A stretch of 64,000 nucleotides of DNA from Petunia secreta (GCA_029990175.1 JARKIP010000463.1:62001-126000); one strand, 5' to 3'. Positions 25,101 through 37,120 are shown, counted from the stretch's first letter. Notes: generated from the sequence alone by a model not told the origin. Program-made: numbers and translations.

Positions 25101-27692
25101 TAAAAAGCAACTTGGAAGAGCACCAACGTACTTAACATGATTTTGGTTACATTTACCAAGATTTTCTTTACCTTTTACCAACAAGCAATTCACAAGAATA
25201 CAGTGAAAATGTCTTCCACTAATTGACAACTTACATGCTAAAAATAATCATGTCCGTGAAAAGCTGAATATTATATCAAGACTAGTGGCACCTAGATAAC
25301 TACTCACTACAAGTTTATCTTCTCCATTCATAAATAGATGAGTGCCCCTCGACTAGACAGTAGCACCAAGGAAGACAAAGAAAGTTAATGGTCTCTTACA
25401 TTAGTGTTAGGAGATGTGCATAAATTAATAAATGGAATGAGGTGATCCATAGTAAACATGTCATATCATGACAAAGCCCATCTGCTTCAAGTTGCATGCG
25501 ATAATTTGACTTCACATGATTTATAAGAGAAAATATTGACCTTGGATAGTTTATTTGAGCATTCTGAAATATGGATTATCCAATGAGACACGGGGGAAAC
25601 TATGAAAAGTTATAGTGGTTCTCTTTGATAACGATGGTGTCCGGGCCAGCTTACGCGCACCTCGACTAATCCCACCGGATACCTGCTTAGTTATAGTGGT
25701 TCTCTAGGTTTGCTTAGTTAATAAGAGTAAAAGCGGGGAAATTTAATTACTTGTATAAAAATTGAAGTACTACAAAATGTTCATTTTAAGGAAATGGACA
25801 TTAAATCATAAAATATGACATTCAACTTCAAAAGGAAGTGTTATCTTATGATGGTTTATCTCCGGAAAACTCTCTACCTATGGTAAGGGTCAAGTAATTT
25901 AAGAAGGATCAGAGTCAAGCTTATTGGTAACATGAAGGGAAATCTTTCACTTGTTCCAAACCAAATAAAAATTACTTCAATTGTTAAATGTAATGCGTAA
26001 TTCTGCCGGACACCAGTAAATAAGCTTCCTGAAGTGAATGTTCGTAATGATGAAATATATCTGCACCTAGATATCAAGCTTGTAATGTAATGGGATTTAC
26101 CTCTTGGCTAAGGAAGCAAATATTGGAGATGCCACCAGAAGCCCAACCATGAAAGCAGATGATATGACACCATCCTGGAAATTACTCAAATTAAATTGAC
26201 CCCTGCAAACAGACAGAAACAAGCTCATGATAAGACTAAGCATGCATTATGAGGATATGCAGTTAAAAAGTAGCTCCATCGCTAAAATTGGCAAGGAAAA
26301 TACTTCCTGTCAACCTACACCATCCAGGAAACAATTGAACTCTCAATAATAAGAATTAGTATGTCAACAACATAAATGACGAACCGAGCCAGGAAGAAAA
26401 CTTAGATAAAACATTAAAGACAACATTTTCTCCCTCCTTAATCAATCACTTCAGAGATAAGCAGGACATGGGAGGAAAGATAACAGATTTTAAAAAAAAT
26501 TCTTACTGAATTCCGCTGCCAGGAGAACATACACCAGCTTCCGTACAAGTTTTGCGGCTGCCATTAACACCATTGCTTGCAATAGTTCCACGATCCACAT
26601 AATTTAATAAGTTGATCACACAGAATATGGCAAGTAACCTGATAACTCAAAGCAGATACGTCAGAACCAAATAGTTTAAATTACTTCAAAACGTAACAAT
26701 AAGGATAGATAAGTGCATGATAGCCTAGTGGAACACCCTCCACTTTTACCAAGGGTTTGGTTTGAACCACCAAGGGACCAAAGTGGGAACACCAAGGATA
26801 ACAAAAGATTCTAATTGACACTTCAGCGCCCAAACGCCATATTATTTGTGTCCAAAAATGCATCAAGTTCGACAACTTTACAACCATTATGTATTAGGAC
26901 TACATTAATTAGCTACCAAAGTTTTTTTTAACAGAATTTCTAATACCTAAATTGGAGGAATAAATACCTTATGTCGAAATATCAATAATGACATAAAGAA
27001 GAGGGAAGGCAAAAAGAGAACTAATTCAACCCTAACCTGAGATGCCAAACCTCACATCCTAGCTGAAAATATATGAAAGACAAGAGAAGTCTAAAAAGTT
27101 CAAACATTCTTGAAACATTGTTTATTTATAACAAGAACACTGAACCAACAACAATATACCCCCTATGATCCCACAAGTGGGGCCTGGGGAGGGTGAGGTG
27201 TAACTACCTCGAGTGAGGTAGAGAGGCTGTTTCCGAAAACTTTCGGCTCAAGAAAACAGGAACACTAAACCAATCCTATAATCTTTACTTTCAACTTCTT
27301 TGGTCTTTAACAAACAATGTACCAGAAAAAAAAAAAAAAAACAAATCTAACCTTATGATTACAATTAAATAACTAAAAAAGTACTGAAATTCAAAATTCT
27401 TGAGAACCCAACTTGGTAAAAAGACACAAGATTCAGTCTTTATATAATGCAAAGTATTATAAATTCAAGAAAATATGCAACAGATTAAAAAAAAAAGGTA
27501 GTACCTTTTGGCAGTAAACCAGGAAGGTTGAGGAAGTAATGATGATGAAATTGCAGAAATAGCCATATTTGTCTCAAGACTTTCAACAGGCACATCAACT
27601 GATCTTGTGTTTGGATTTAAGTTAGTTTTAATTGCTGAATTTGAATGATTCAAAGGCCTTGACTTTGCCTCTAGTTCTTCTTCTTTTCCCAT
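19197..27692 (-). CDS. spinster-like major facilitator transporter
   Basis: Multi-pass membrane protein of the spinster branch of the major facilitator superfamily; plant members are annotated as probable sphingolipid transporters, though direct proof of substrate is thin. Fifteen exons on the minus strand: 27505-27692, 26507-26638, 26101-26202, 24636-24740, 24458-24533, 23135-23209, 22941-23043, 22095-22146, 21830-21927, 21573-21649, 21186-21299, 20738-20857, 20051-20179, 19449-19527, 19197-19327; 1581 nt, 526 residues. The N-terminus is soluble (MGKEEELEAKSRPL). The first membrane segment leads into INLLNYVDRGTIASNGVNG, the family hallmark. VGVGEASFISLAAPFIDD, WLGMFYMCIPTGIAVGYLYG, FVIGAYSYWGPKAGY and GGFLLDRMTS are further MFS landmarks. 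The tail after the last helix is acidic and soluble. The introns hold several duplications and SINE pieces. Confidence 0.92.
20271..20507. repeat. 79-bp tandem repeat, three copies
   Basis: Units start at 20271, 20350 and 20429, each beginning AATGTTACAGGTAACTAAGT and containing GAACTTGACGAAAAAAGAAA. The copies are almost identical, which suggests recent or homogenised expansion. They lie in the intron between spinster exons 13 and 12. Confidence 0.92.
21421..21462. repeat. T-run followed by a long G-run
   Basis: A T-rich run is followed by about 22 G in a row (21441-21462), in the intron between spinster exons 11 and 10. A homopolymer of this length is also prone to assembly error. Confidence 0.85.
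23993..24441. repeat. 251-bp duplication in a spinster intron
   Basis: The segment starting ACAATGTGGTGTAAACTTAA at 23993 recurs at 24244 and runs on almost unchanged for nearly 200 bp, to about 24439. A third, short copy of the beginning lies at 24198, after which the sequence jumps back to AGACAGAATATAATTAGCC. The junctions therefore record at least two duplication steps. The second copy ends about 17 bp before exon 5. Confidence 0.88.
25608..25705 (-). mobile_element. 5'-truncated Au-type SINE with 17-bp target duplication
   Basis: AGTTATAGTGGTTCTCT occurs at 25608-25624 and 25689-25705. The 64 bp between them read, on the minus strand, GTCGAGGTGCGCGTAAGCTG then GCCCGGACACCATCGTTATC. This is the 3' end of the Au SINE family as I know it. 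The element is therefore a minus-strand insertion with its 5' part missing, in the long spinster intron between exons 4 and 3. Confidence 0.82.
27148..27252 (-). mobile_element. TS-type SINE 3' part
   Basis: Plus strand begins AACAACAATATACCCCCTAT, then CCCACAAGTGGGGCCTGGGG, GAGGTAGAGAGGCTGTTTCC and a GAAAACTTTCGGCTCAAG end. On the minus strand this is the usual GCCGA-GGTTT-GGAAACAGCC ... CCACTTGTGGGAT ... TTGTT order. It lies in the first intron of the spinster-like gene. Confidence 0.82.
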
Positions 27693-30153
27693 TTTTTTTT
27701 TTAATTCAAAACAAGACTAGAATTAAGATATTGCTTTGACTTGAAGTATAGTTGGAAAGAAGCTATGAGTTGTAATGTGTTATCTTGGTTTTAATTAGTG
27801 AAACTGGACTCAATAATGGAGTTCAACTTTCTTGCTTTATGGTTGGATTTGTATAAATCTTTTTGTTTGTATGGCTGGTCACTAGATTCACCCTCGATAT
27901 TCTCTCTACTTATAAGCAGATTATCCAATATTCTCTTTGTTTGGTTTTAATGTAACTACATATCAATTTTAGTACCTAATTAGTTATGACTTATGATTTC
28001 TTTGTTTAGAAGGATAATTCAAGTACATTACGGATAGCATATGTCAACTAATTTAAAGTTGAGTGGACTCCTAAATCATTTAGAACTCAGCTATTATGAA
28101 ATAACCTCCTATTCCTCTTATAGTAAAAATAACCTTATGAATTTTTTTAATATTTTTTGGTGAAAATATCATCATTAAAATAATAGAGTAATGGTAAAAG
28201 ATTACAAAATCAAATTTATCGAACTCAACTCTCAAGTAACATCTTATATTTTTTATATCAAATTGGTTATGACGGCTATTGCTGAATGAATCAACTTTTT
28301 TTAAAAAATATGATTTGCATTTTACACATTTATTTTATTTTTTATTATCCCTAAAATAAAATGCTAATATGCTTTTATTTCCTTCATAATTATTATTTTT
28401 TTCTTTTAAAAAATATCCACATTGAATAAAATTGTATATTTGAAACTTTGTCGTATAAATAGGAGTTCGCAATTCAATATTAGGAGACTACCTTAAGATA
28501 GAGATAGAGGTGGACAAGAATATGAATGAGCTAATCTTTCCAGCAACTATTAGTTTTTTTATTGAAACAACGTCAGATTAAAATGCGATGAAGGAGTTCA
28601 TAAAATTCTTTGTGTTTCCTTATATGTTACTCCTATAATATTTGCCGGTATAAAAGAACCAATAATATTAATCAAATTTAATACTTTAAATTAGATTATT
28701 TTCTTCAAATTATACAAATGGGTTTTTTCTTTGGGTTCCTATTCATCAAATGATAGCTATCCAAGTGGAGGCTTATGATAAATCAAAGCTAAGACTAAGA
28801 GGCCTATATACCTCAATACTTTATTCTAAATTTAGAGTGAAGCATAATAATTAGCACCACGTTGATGCATGTAATCAACAATATCTTTCTCTTTACCTAG
28901 TTTCTCATTGTTGCCCACCAATTTTTGTTTGGTGACTTGATATTCATATTTTTCATCTTCATGTTTTCTTGTTTTGCTTTACTTGATAATATATTATTTC
29001 TATTCTTTCATTTGTGGTTTCCTCAACTTGTTTGTTTGTTAGTATCTCGTTTAGGGAAAAGAGGGCACAAATTTGTACTCTTTAACAATTGTCATTTGAC
29101 TTAAATATACCATATCTTACCTATTGGCTCACAAATAATCGTTAGTTAAATTTTTTGTTCATTTATAATGTTGTACTAATGATTAGATATATACGATCAT
29201 TTTCAATTATTTAGAATATATTTAGACCTTTCAATTGTTCAAGTGTATGTATTGAATTACTCCGTGAATAATGTTCAACCGTGCATCAATTTGAAACATG
29301 TATGTTACATTGAAAATGTCCAAATATACCACACACAATTGAAAAGGTTTATATATATCTTTCCATGGCATCCACCTTATCATTTATCAACCAAATTGTA
29401 CCAAAATTTTCACAGTAGAAAACTGTTAAAGACATAATAGGCATACATGAGCCGATTTTTAATGGTGGTGAGAATCTCATTAATGAGACATTATGGGCTC
29501 ACCGTGAGAACAGTTATTGAGCTGAGTGCTGACTGATTAATGGAGTACATATTTAGGCCAAGTTCCGCTGTTGCCCCGGCGTTGACATCTACGTTCCTAC
29601 ACATTCCTTTCGCTTGAATGGATTCTCTATTTTTAGTACAAGCTTCCTCATTTCTTGTGTGTTTATACGGTATTTCTTGCAGGCTGGACTAATCCAAATT
29701 CGTGCAAGTAAGTTTTACTTTGCAGGAAAATGCTTCTTACTTATAGACGACTTCATTCTTAGAGTTCGTCTAGAAGGTACTTAACTTACCATCTTGCCAC
29801 AATCTTTGGTGGTGAATCTCCGATAGAGATTTTACAGATGAGATATCCTCACTAAATCATAATGACCTTTAAACTCACTCTTCTCTGCATTTCCATTGGT
29901 ACGACTTTGGCCCTTATGAGCACTGTTAATAGTTCTTTGGAGATAGCCAAGATATAGCTCAACAGATAAGCCTAATTAGCGTGTGAGCTGTTGTTGTGTC
30001 ATTTAACCATTTAACCTTTTACTGGTTAGCGATTTAACAGAGTTAATTTTCACATTTTCATAATACGCTTGTACTTACTTCAATCGACTATTACTTTACA
30101 TTGAGGATAGTAATATAAATCAGTTAACCATTTTCTTGGAAAGCATTGGTTAT
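27693..30153. other. intergenic region, no gene recognised
   Basis: A+T-rich sequence between the start of the spinster-like gene and the end of the NLR pseudogene. It contains the spinster promoter (start side near 27693). I see no coding exon and no identifiable element. Confidence 0.55.
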
Positions 30154-33100
30154 TCATACCGTTAGGTAGCAACAGCATTTAAAATTGCAGTTACTTGAGT
30201 AGACTTTCAACACAAGAAAAGAATTTCTGTATGGCACATGAGCAATCTTCCACCAATCTACACAACTATCCCGGTCACAACGTATCTGGAGGTGAGGGCA
30301 ATCTTGGATAGAGAGGTGCTGGAGAGCATTGAGGCGTCGTAAAGCTACTGGTAAATATCCAATATTTGGACAGTCTGATAATGCCAATGATTTTAATGAT
30401 GACAAATTCTCAAACCATTCTGGCAAAGCAGTAAGTCTCTGACAACTTCTTATTTCTAGGCAATGTAGTGTTTTGACATACTTGAGCTCCTCTGGAAGGA
30501 ATTCTATCTGCGGGCAACTCAAAATGGTCAAACTCTTAAGTGAGATGAGATGCCCCATTCCATCAGGAAAAGTTGATAAACTTGGACAGTACATGATGGT
30601 TAAGTGTTTGAGGGCTGTCAGATGCTGCAATCCAATATTGATGGAAGACAAGTTGCTGCAGTTCTCAATCGACAAGGTTCGAAGAGATCTTAAACCTCCC
30701 AACTTCGTCTTCTGGAAGAGCAACCAAACTGTGGCAATCACTTATCTCAACAGACTCCAAAGAAGTGAGGTTTTTGAAACCTGTAGGCAGTGAGAACAGC
30801 TCCCAGCACCAACGTAATGTCAGGGAATTGAGGGAAGACAAGCTTCCTAGCTCTGGAGGAAGGCACTGGAGGTTTGGACAAGAGCTAATCTTGAGACACA
30901 TGAGAAGGTAATTCTTGCCAAGAAGTTTCCCTGATAAAGCTAACAACTCACCGAACTCCTCAATTACAATGCACCCAAGTATGGCTGGATTGCAGCCTTG
31001 CAGCTTCAGATCTTGTAGAGTCGGAATAAGTGGCACTGAGATTAGATTGGGGCACTTCCCAAGAGTTAATTTGCTCAGCTGTGGGAGCATTTCTCTTCCA
31101 TCAAGAGTTGACCATTCCTCCAGAAGTGGAAAGTCTATCAGTAATAGTTCATGAAGTGACGGGAATGAAACTGTGCTATGGTCACCATAGAACTCTTGGC
31201 GGATGTGTGTAACAGTATGCATTCCTTCCATGTGTAAAATTCTAAGGGAAGGAAGATGACCAAGGCTTGGTACATTTAAACATCCTCTGCAGCTTATCAG
31301 TACAACCTTGGTCACTCTTGGATACTTCCAGTGTGGAAACCTTATGCCAGGATAGCCCACTATGAACAAATTTTCAAGATTTTCATGTGGGTGGAGGTAG
31401 GTTACAACTTCCCCTGCAAGGATCTGATCACAAAGGGCAGCTCCTGTTTGAGGCTCTTGTGAAGACTCTGGTATTTGGACTTTTCTCTGTTTCATTCCAG
31501 TTAGAGCAGGGTTCATAATCAGATCCGCACCATCACTTCCCCAGCGCAGCCCTAATGACTCTAGATGTTCCTTATTTTTCAATTTAGCTGCTTCAGCTTC
31601 TTCAGCATCTCTTACGTACTCCAGGTGTTTAATTTTCAATTGACCTCGAAGGTTTAGAAATTGTAGATCAGAAATTCTTGATGTCTGTAGTATTTTCTTT
31701 CCAAGGGAAGATATATTACGCTTTGCGAAGACCTTGTTACCTCTACGAACAGGATCATTTGACACAATGAATATGGGCAGTGTCTGAAGATGAACTAATT
31801 GTTCAATTTGATCAGGCATCTGAGTAAGTGCTTCACATCCATCTATGATAAGATGTCGTAAGGAAGTAATGTAACCTAAAGCAGGCAAAAGCTGAAGATT
31901 ATGACAACCAAATAAGTTCAGTGTCATCAAAGAGTAGAAGGAAGAGATGCTTGAAGGTAATTCCTGAAATTCTGTGTTGGTGAGATCAAGATACTTCAAA
32001 CATCTAAGCTCACCTATTGACTTAGGAAGGTTTATGTTGCAACCACTCATATGCAGCACTCTCAAATGAATAAAAGTTGAAAAGGTATTAGAAGGGACTT
32101 CATTCATTTTACCAACCGAAAAGACTAGCATAGTTCGCAAGTGTTTTGCTTGACATAAGGATTCTGGAATTATGGATGATCTATAATCAGAAACAATTGA
32201 TGCATGCCGAATGTTTGTTAGATCACTTCTTATATTTCTGCTAGCCAGTATAGTAGCTTCATTTTTGGTAAGATGTCGTGCAAAAGAGTAAAACAAGTCA
32301 TGCATCTTGTATGTTGTTAAAGCACCATCACAAGATTCATTGAGCTTTACAAAGAAGGACCTCCATAATAACTCATCAAAATACTCTTCTGCAATGTCCT
32401 CGAGTTGCTTGCCTTCTTCATCTGCAAAGACTAAACCATGCGCTATCCACATATTTATTAGATTCTCCTTCTTTATCTCACAGTTTTTGGGAAAGGTAGA
32501 GCAAAATGAAAAGCAATGTTTTATGTTGGATGGCAAGTGCAGGAAACTAAGCAGTAAAACAGGAGCAATTTGTGTCCTAAAACATCTCAAATCCCAAGTA
32601 CTGCTGTTTTTCACATGCAACCACTCCTTTTCCTCTCTTTTGAAGCGCATCATGCTACCAATAATTTTTGCAGCTAAGGGTATACCAACAAATTTCTTGC
32701 TGATTTCTTTCCCAATTGACAACAGGTTTCTGTAGTCAGATTCTTTTACATTGTGAAGGGCGTACCTTTTGAACAGAGCCCAAGTATCTTCTTCAGTCAA
32801 TCTCTTCATTGAGTGTAGCAGATTTGGGGTGTCCATCATGAATGCAACTTTTGCCAAACGAGAGGTTATAAGGATCTTGCTTCCATCAATGCCAGCACTA
32901 AAGAGGGGCCTCATCATATCCCAGTCTTCCTGATCTTCGTTCCAAACATCATCAAGCACAAGTAGGTATCTTTTCCTGTGCAATATATTCCACAATTGGG
33001 ACTGCAGTGCATCCAACTCTGATAATTCACATTTCTTTGCGGTTGTGGACTCAATTGCGGCTTTCAAAATGTTTTTCACGTTAAAATCTTTTGACACAAA

Positions 33101-33696
33101 AACCCAAATTCTCATATCGAAATGTTTCCTCACCTCATCATCATTAGTGTTGTCTTGCCGATGCCTGGGACCCCAACTATTGAAATCACAGGAGGAGTAT
33201 TCCCTCCTTCAGATGTTGATGATGTTAGCAACTGCTCAACTATCTTCCTTCTCTCCTCTCCTCTTCCTAGAAATTCAGATGACATGACAAAAGATCCATT
33301 TTCTCTTCTTTTGGATAGCATGTCACCTACTTTTCTTTCCTTTAGGTTCAACTTCAACCCTTCAGTAGCAGCTTTTTCTAAAGCATCAAGAACATTCCTC
33401 ATGTTACTTATATTTACTGAATAGGTTGTCACTTCACTTTTGTGAAAAAATTCTTCAAGCAAATCCTCTGCCCTGTTGGCTGCATCTTTAAGCTTAGAGA
33501 CCCAAATCTTGACTGCTTTATCTACTGTTTGTTGCTCTTCTGCATCTTCAAGAATTGCTTGGACTATAGGTAATACTTCTTTAAGCTTCTTGATTCTGTC
33601 CTCCAGCATCCGATACTCTGCAAACTTCTGTACTATTGGACTGGCTAATTTCTCGAAAACAACCTGCAAAAGTGGTGCCAAGACAATATCTGCCAT
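30154..33696 (-). pseudogene. CC-NBS-LRR resistance-gene analogue with two frameshifts
   Basis: Would encode an intracellular immune receptor of the coiled-coil NLR class, RGA-like. Reading from 33696: coiled-coil domain with LKDAANRAEDLLEEF; P-loop GVPGIGKTT at residues 175-183. Directly after KTTL the frame runs into MMMR and a stop (33130). The following motifs continue in another frame: NDDEVRKHFDMRIWVFVS (RNBS-A), LLVLDDVWNEDQ (kinase 2), SKILITSR (RNBS-B), GIPLAAK (GLPL), CFSFCSTFPKNCEI (RNBS-D), MHDLFYSFARHL (MHD). A long LRR region follows. A second shift at about 30703 moves the last LRRs into a third reading, ending near HLQIRCDRDSCVDWWKIAHVPY. From normal spacing, the first break lacks about 16 nt, and the second has one base too many. 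Whole span corresponds to about 1180 codons. It could also be assembly error, but two separate breaks make true decay more likely. Confidence 0.88.
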
Positions 33697-34072
33697 CTTT
33701 GAAGCTTAGTGTTTTCTCAGGATTGGGGCTGAGAATGTATGAAAGCATACAGTGCAAACTATCTAGGTTTATTTTTCTAAGTCAAGCTAATGGAAGCCTT
33801 AAAGTCAATATTGTATAGTCTTTTTCCTATCTTCTTTTAGAACACGTTGCACGTCATATTTGGTTTATCAAAAGTACTCTTGAATATTATTCTGGTTTTT
33901 TCATTTATATTTGTTGTTTTTATGTTGTCAATTTTGATACTGCATTACCCTTTTTTATATACAATGGAAGATGAATTATAATAAATGAGTGTTAACTTGA
34001 ATTTGAACAAATTCTACACCATATATTGCGTCTCTCAGACTCTCGTAAGTCATAATTGATGAAGCACCAGTT

Positions 34073-35117
34073 ACTTCATACAAGATTAGCCCTCTCTTGG
34101 AGAAAAGTAAACATAATAGTTTTAAGTACTTCACTAGCGCCTGCATATTCTGATAGAGATCACAAACGAAATAGCGTATGCATTTCGACCAAATACTGTA
34201 CACGGGCTGTTAAACAACAGGAAGATAAGCTACAAGAAAAATGGGCAAATAAAATCAAAGTTCTGTATTACCGTATTATTGTGCATCTAAGTTATATTAC
34301 AAAATCTAAAAGGAACACTCTGCCAAAGTGGTGCAATAGTAACTTTTTCATATCAGTACTATACAAATTTCATTGATAGTAGTTGACAAAGCATCTTTGT
34401 GAAACTTGGGCATTTGAAATCATGAACCGTCTTATACACAGCACAAAAATGAAAACCCCTCATCGAAACTCTGATAGTAACGCGCAGCTGCTAGTCCCAT
34501 ATAACTCCGGATCTGGATAAGTATGGTGTGGTCATAGCCGCGTCTGCATTAAGAATTTGCTGGTTTGAACTTGAGGGATATACTACTATTAACACAATGG
34601 CGGTCATTTGTTGGGGTATGAAAACCTTCACCTTTAAAAACATGACCAAGATGTCCCCCACAAGCAGCACAAGTTATCTCAATCCTTATGCCTTCAGGGT
34701 CAGGCTGAGAAAGCATATTGGAATCAACTCAAATGTTGAGAGTACACCGAAGGAAAAAGGAGAAGGTCTTGCTTTTCACTTTCTAATGTTAGCAATTCTT
34801 GAAGGAAGAAAACAATAGCAAAGCAGCCAGCAAGAGTACTCCACTTGCAATAAAAAAGTTGGGAGTTCGAGTCACCATGGAATCAAACTGAGAAAAAGCA
34901 TGTGTTGATGGACCTTGAAAATATCCTAGAGTAATGAAAAACACTTCCCCTATGGTAAAATAAGAAGCTCACATTGCAATTTATGGCTCCACGAAGACCC
35001 TCGTAAAAAGCTGGCCAGCCACAGCCAGAGTTGAATTTAGTAGTGGACCTATAGAGGGGAGTGCCACAACCTGCACACTGGTAGGTGCCTTCACCAAAGA
35101 ACTTGTCATACTCCCCT
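34073..35117 (-). repeat. duplicate of the 3' half of the MSRB gene region
   Basis: This segment matches 37136-38105 over its whole length, including the 3' flank, MSRB exon 3, the intron and nearly all of exon 2. Similarity starts near CCAGTTA with AGATTAGCCCTCTC (34090/37150 region) and stops abruptly after CTTGTCATACTCCCCT (ends 35117 and 38105), where the sequences become unrelated. Both copies have the same orientation. The F-box gene lies between them. Confidence 0.88.
34549..35117 (-). pseudogene. methionine sulfoxide reductase B, exons 2-3 only
   Basis: Partial copy of the neighbouring MSRB gene. Exon 2 copy is 34973-35117 and lacks its first 12 nt and acceptor. Exon 3 copy is 34549-34704. 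Exon 1, with the transit peptide and start, is absent and the sequence upstream of 35117 is unrelated. The remaining reading is open: GEGTYQCAGCGTPLYRSTTK and GHVFKGEGFHTPTNDRHCVN are intact, with the catalytic Cys kept. It differs from the full gene by an R-to-H change in GEGFRTPT, by E-to-D, and by one extra Ser codon after RHCVNS. No plausible start codon is joined to it, so I treat it as a non-functional fragment. Confidence 0.85.
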
Positions 35118-35490
35118 TATCTACTTGCAATGGAAACATCTTCTGAGTTAGAACATAGTGAAATCTTCTAAGGACTTCCATGTATGGAACATTCTAGGAT
35201 ATTTTTTTCTATCAGGAAATGGAATGAACTTTCTTGGATGCTATTGCTAATGGTTATTCAAGTGCAGCCTTGAATGTTCTCTGTATTTGCTATTAAGTGC
35301 TTTATATCAGCAACTAGATTATTGCTAGAAATTTGTTAAACGTTGTCTTTCAATCATTTTTTAACTTAATAATTCAAAACACATAGTCCGGAACTGTAAG
35401 TGCAACACAATCAACTAACTTCACTTTCATACGTAGCAAGCCAAGAGAATATCCAAAAACATGTAACTTAATAAGTAATGTATATTAGAA

Positions 35491-36690
35491 TTATTCCAGC
35501 TCATCTAAACTAAGAAGTTTGAACTTATCCAAAAGTTTAGTAATAATCCGCAGAATTTTTACTGGATATGAGAAGGGGCTTCTTCCCACCTTGGCCAACG
35601 ATGGAACAAAGGTAACAGAAGACTTGAAACTGTCCATAAAATCAGTGGGCATGACTTGGATTTTTTTGTATGTTTTTGTCTGAAGATCACACTCGTATAG
35701 AACATGGTCTGATAATCCTTTATTTGACATTTCTTCCGCTACAAACAGTAACCTTTTGTTGACAAGCCATATAGGCACACCACGGCCGACAAACGGCCAG
35801 GTGCAAAAGTATGCCACAGTGTGAACAACTTTCCAGTTGTTGATTTTAAAATCATAAGCAACAGTGACAAAGGACTTCATCAAGGCATAAACTAGCTGGA
35901 GTTGTTCTTCATCCACCCCAAACCATGAGTGAACTCCTAATAAAATTTCTTTATCACCCTGATCACGACGAATGGCCTCTAGAGAATTGCTAAGAATTCT
36001 AGCATTTTTCTTCTTTGTATCAAAAGCAAGAACTCGTCCATCTTCCATCAGCCAATACAAAGAATCACGCAAATAAGCAGGTCTACAATTAAATGCAAAT
36101 TTTAGATTAGTATCTCCTAAGCCTGATGTTGTCAAACGATGGGATACTTGCCATGCACTGTCCTCACTGCTAAACATGTGAAACTGATACCCTTTTGGTT
36201 CGCGTAATTCTTGAACCATGACCAAACTGTATCGATCTAAAGTAGGATAGTCGGAGACCAAGCCTGCGCCACGCATCATGATATAGTCTTTAGTATCATA
36301 AGGATATGGTATCAACTGTTTTGCACCTGTAACGGGATTGAAAACAAAAAAAGGCGCTGCACTTTTGAACGATAAGAGGAGGAGACCATTGCATGAGTCT
36401 AAAAGTCTAACTTTGACATGGAGATCATTAGTAGTTTTAGTATGACTACTGGAGCCGTGGTTTAGAGAAAATTTTGTGAAAAACTTAGAAAAGGGATATG
36501 ATGAATAAAGAAGCGTAAATTTTGGTGGCCTGGCATGAGATTGATGAACAAATTTTGGGTCAGAAAGTAAGTAGTTGAATTTCTTGTTTAAAGTCTTGCA
36601 TTGAACTAGATGCTTCAGAGGCAAGTAAGAGATAATTTCCGCAACTAAATCTTCATGCATCTGTATATTCATCAATTTCAAATCCCTCAT
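35491..36690 (-). CDS. F-box protein, single exon, 399 residues
   Basis: Predicted substrate receptor of an SCF ubiquitin ligase. The F-box is at about residues 9-50 (MHEDLVAEIISYLPLKHLVQ, then CKTLNKKFNYLLSDPKFVHQ), the part that binds SKP1. The rest shows the plant F-box-associated pattern: LLDSCNGLLLL, then FVFNPVTGAKQLIPYP, then a beta-rich domain with YWLMEDGRVLAFDTK. No kelch or LRR repeats are obvious. Three in-frame ATGs occur at the start (residues 1, 7 and 11), and I took the first. The gene is uninterrupted and has no broken motif. It sits between two copies of an MSRB gene segment on the same strand, so it may have been enclosed by that duplication. Target unknown. Confidence 0.88.
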   Translation of the reverse strand: MRDLKLMNIQMHEDLVAEIISYLPLKHLVQCKTLNKKFNYLLSDPKFVHQSHARPPKFTLLYSSYPFSKFFTKFSLNHGSSSHTKTTNDLHVKVRLLDSCNGLLLLSFKSAAPFFVFNPVTGAKQLIPYPYDTKDYIMMRGAGLVSDYPTLDRYSLVMVQELREPKGYQFHMFSSEDSAWQVSHRLTTSGLGDTNLKFAFNCRPAYLRDSLYWLMEDGRVLAFDTKKKNARILSNSLEAIRRDQGDKEILLGVHSWFGVDEEQLQLVYALMKSFVTVAYDFKINNWKVVHTVAYFCTWPFVGRGVPIWLVNKRLLFVAEEMSNKGLSDHVLYECDLQTKTYKKIQVMPTDFMDSFKSSVTFVPSLAKVGRSPFSYPVKILRIITKLLDKFKLLSLDELE

Positions 36691-37041
36691 GTTTGCTAGA
36701 CCTGAATTATTCGTTTAGTATTGTAGTTAGTGGATTTAAAGGCATTCTTAAAACACCAAATCCGTATTCAGTTAGGTTACTAATCCTAACTGCAATAGGA
36801 TATGGTAAAAATCATTTTTTTTTTTTTACCTCTCCCTTCCTTATATATTAGAGGGTGATTTGCACAAACATGACGATTTTGCACTGGTCTTGAATTTGGA
36901 AGTTTTTCAGAAATTGCCATTACCTTTTAATGAAAAAAATCCGGACAAAAATATTCTCCATGTTCATCCTCTCATTGAATCTCCCTTGGGAGATCATCGT
37001 TACTTTTACAAAGAATCAACGAATATGACTCTTGTGAAACA

Positions 37042-37120
37042 TTCTATTTTGTGCCTCGCACAACAGACATTAGTTGTGTGAGGCTTCAATTATTTCTCTT
37101 GTGTGAGGCACATAATAGAA
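37042..37120. repeat. 22-bp near-perfect inverted repeat
   Basis: TTCTATTTTGTGCCTCGCAC plus AA at 37042-37063 pairs with TTGTGTGAGGCACATAATAG plus AA at 37099-37120, with two mismatches. A further copy of GTTGTGTGAGGC lies between them near 37073-37084. It could form a foldback between the F-box gene and the end of MSRB. Confidence 0.8.

Noticed and set aside
26700..26800. Possible SINE around GGTTTGAACCACCAAGGG in a spinster intron
   Set aside because: Only a B-box-like stretch is seen; no tail, A box or target duplication was recognised.
32307..33709. Plus-strand open frames across the NLR locus (for example 32307-32735 and 33122-33424)
   Set aside because: They are antisense shadows of the NLR coding sequence and resemble no protein.
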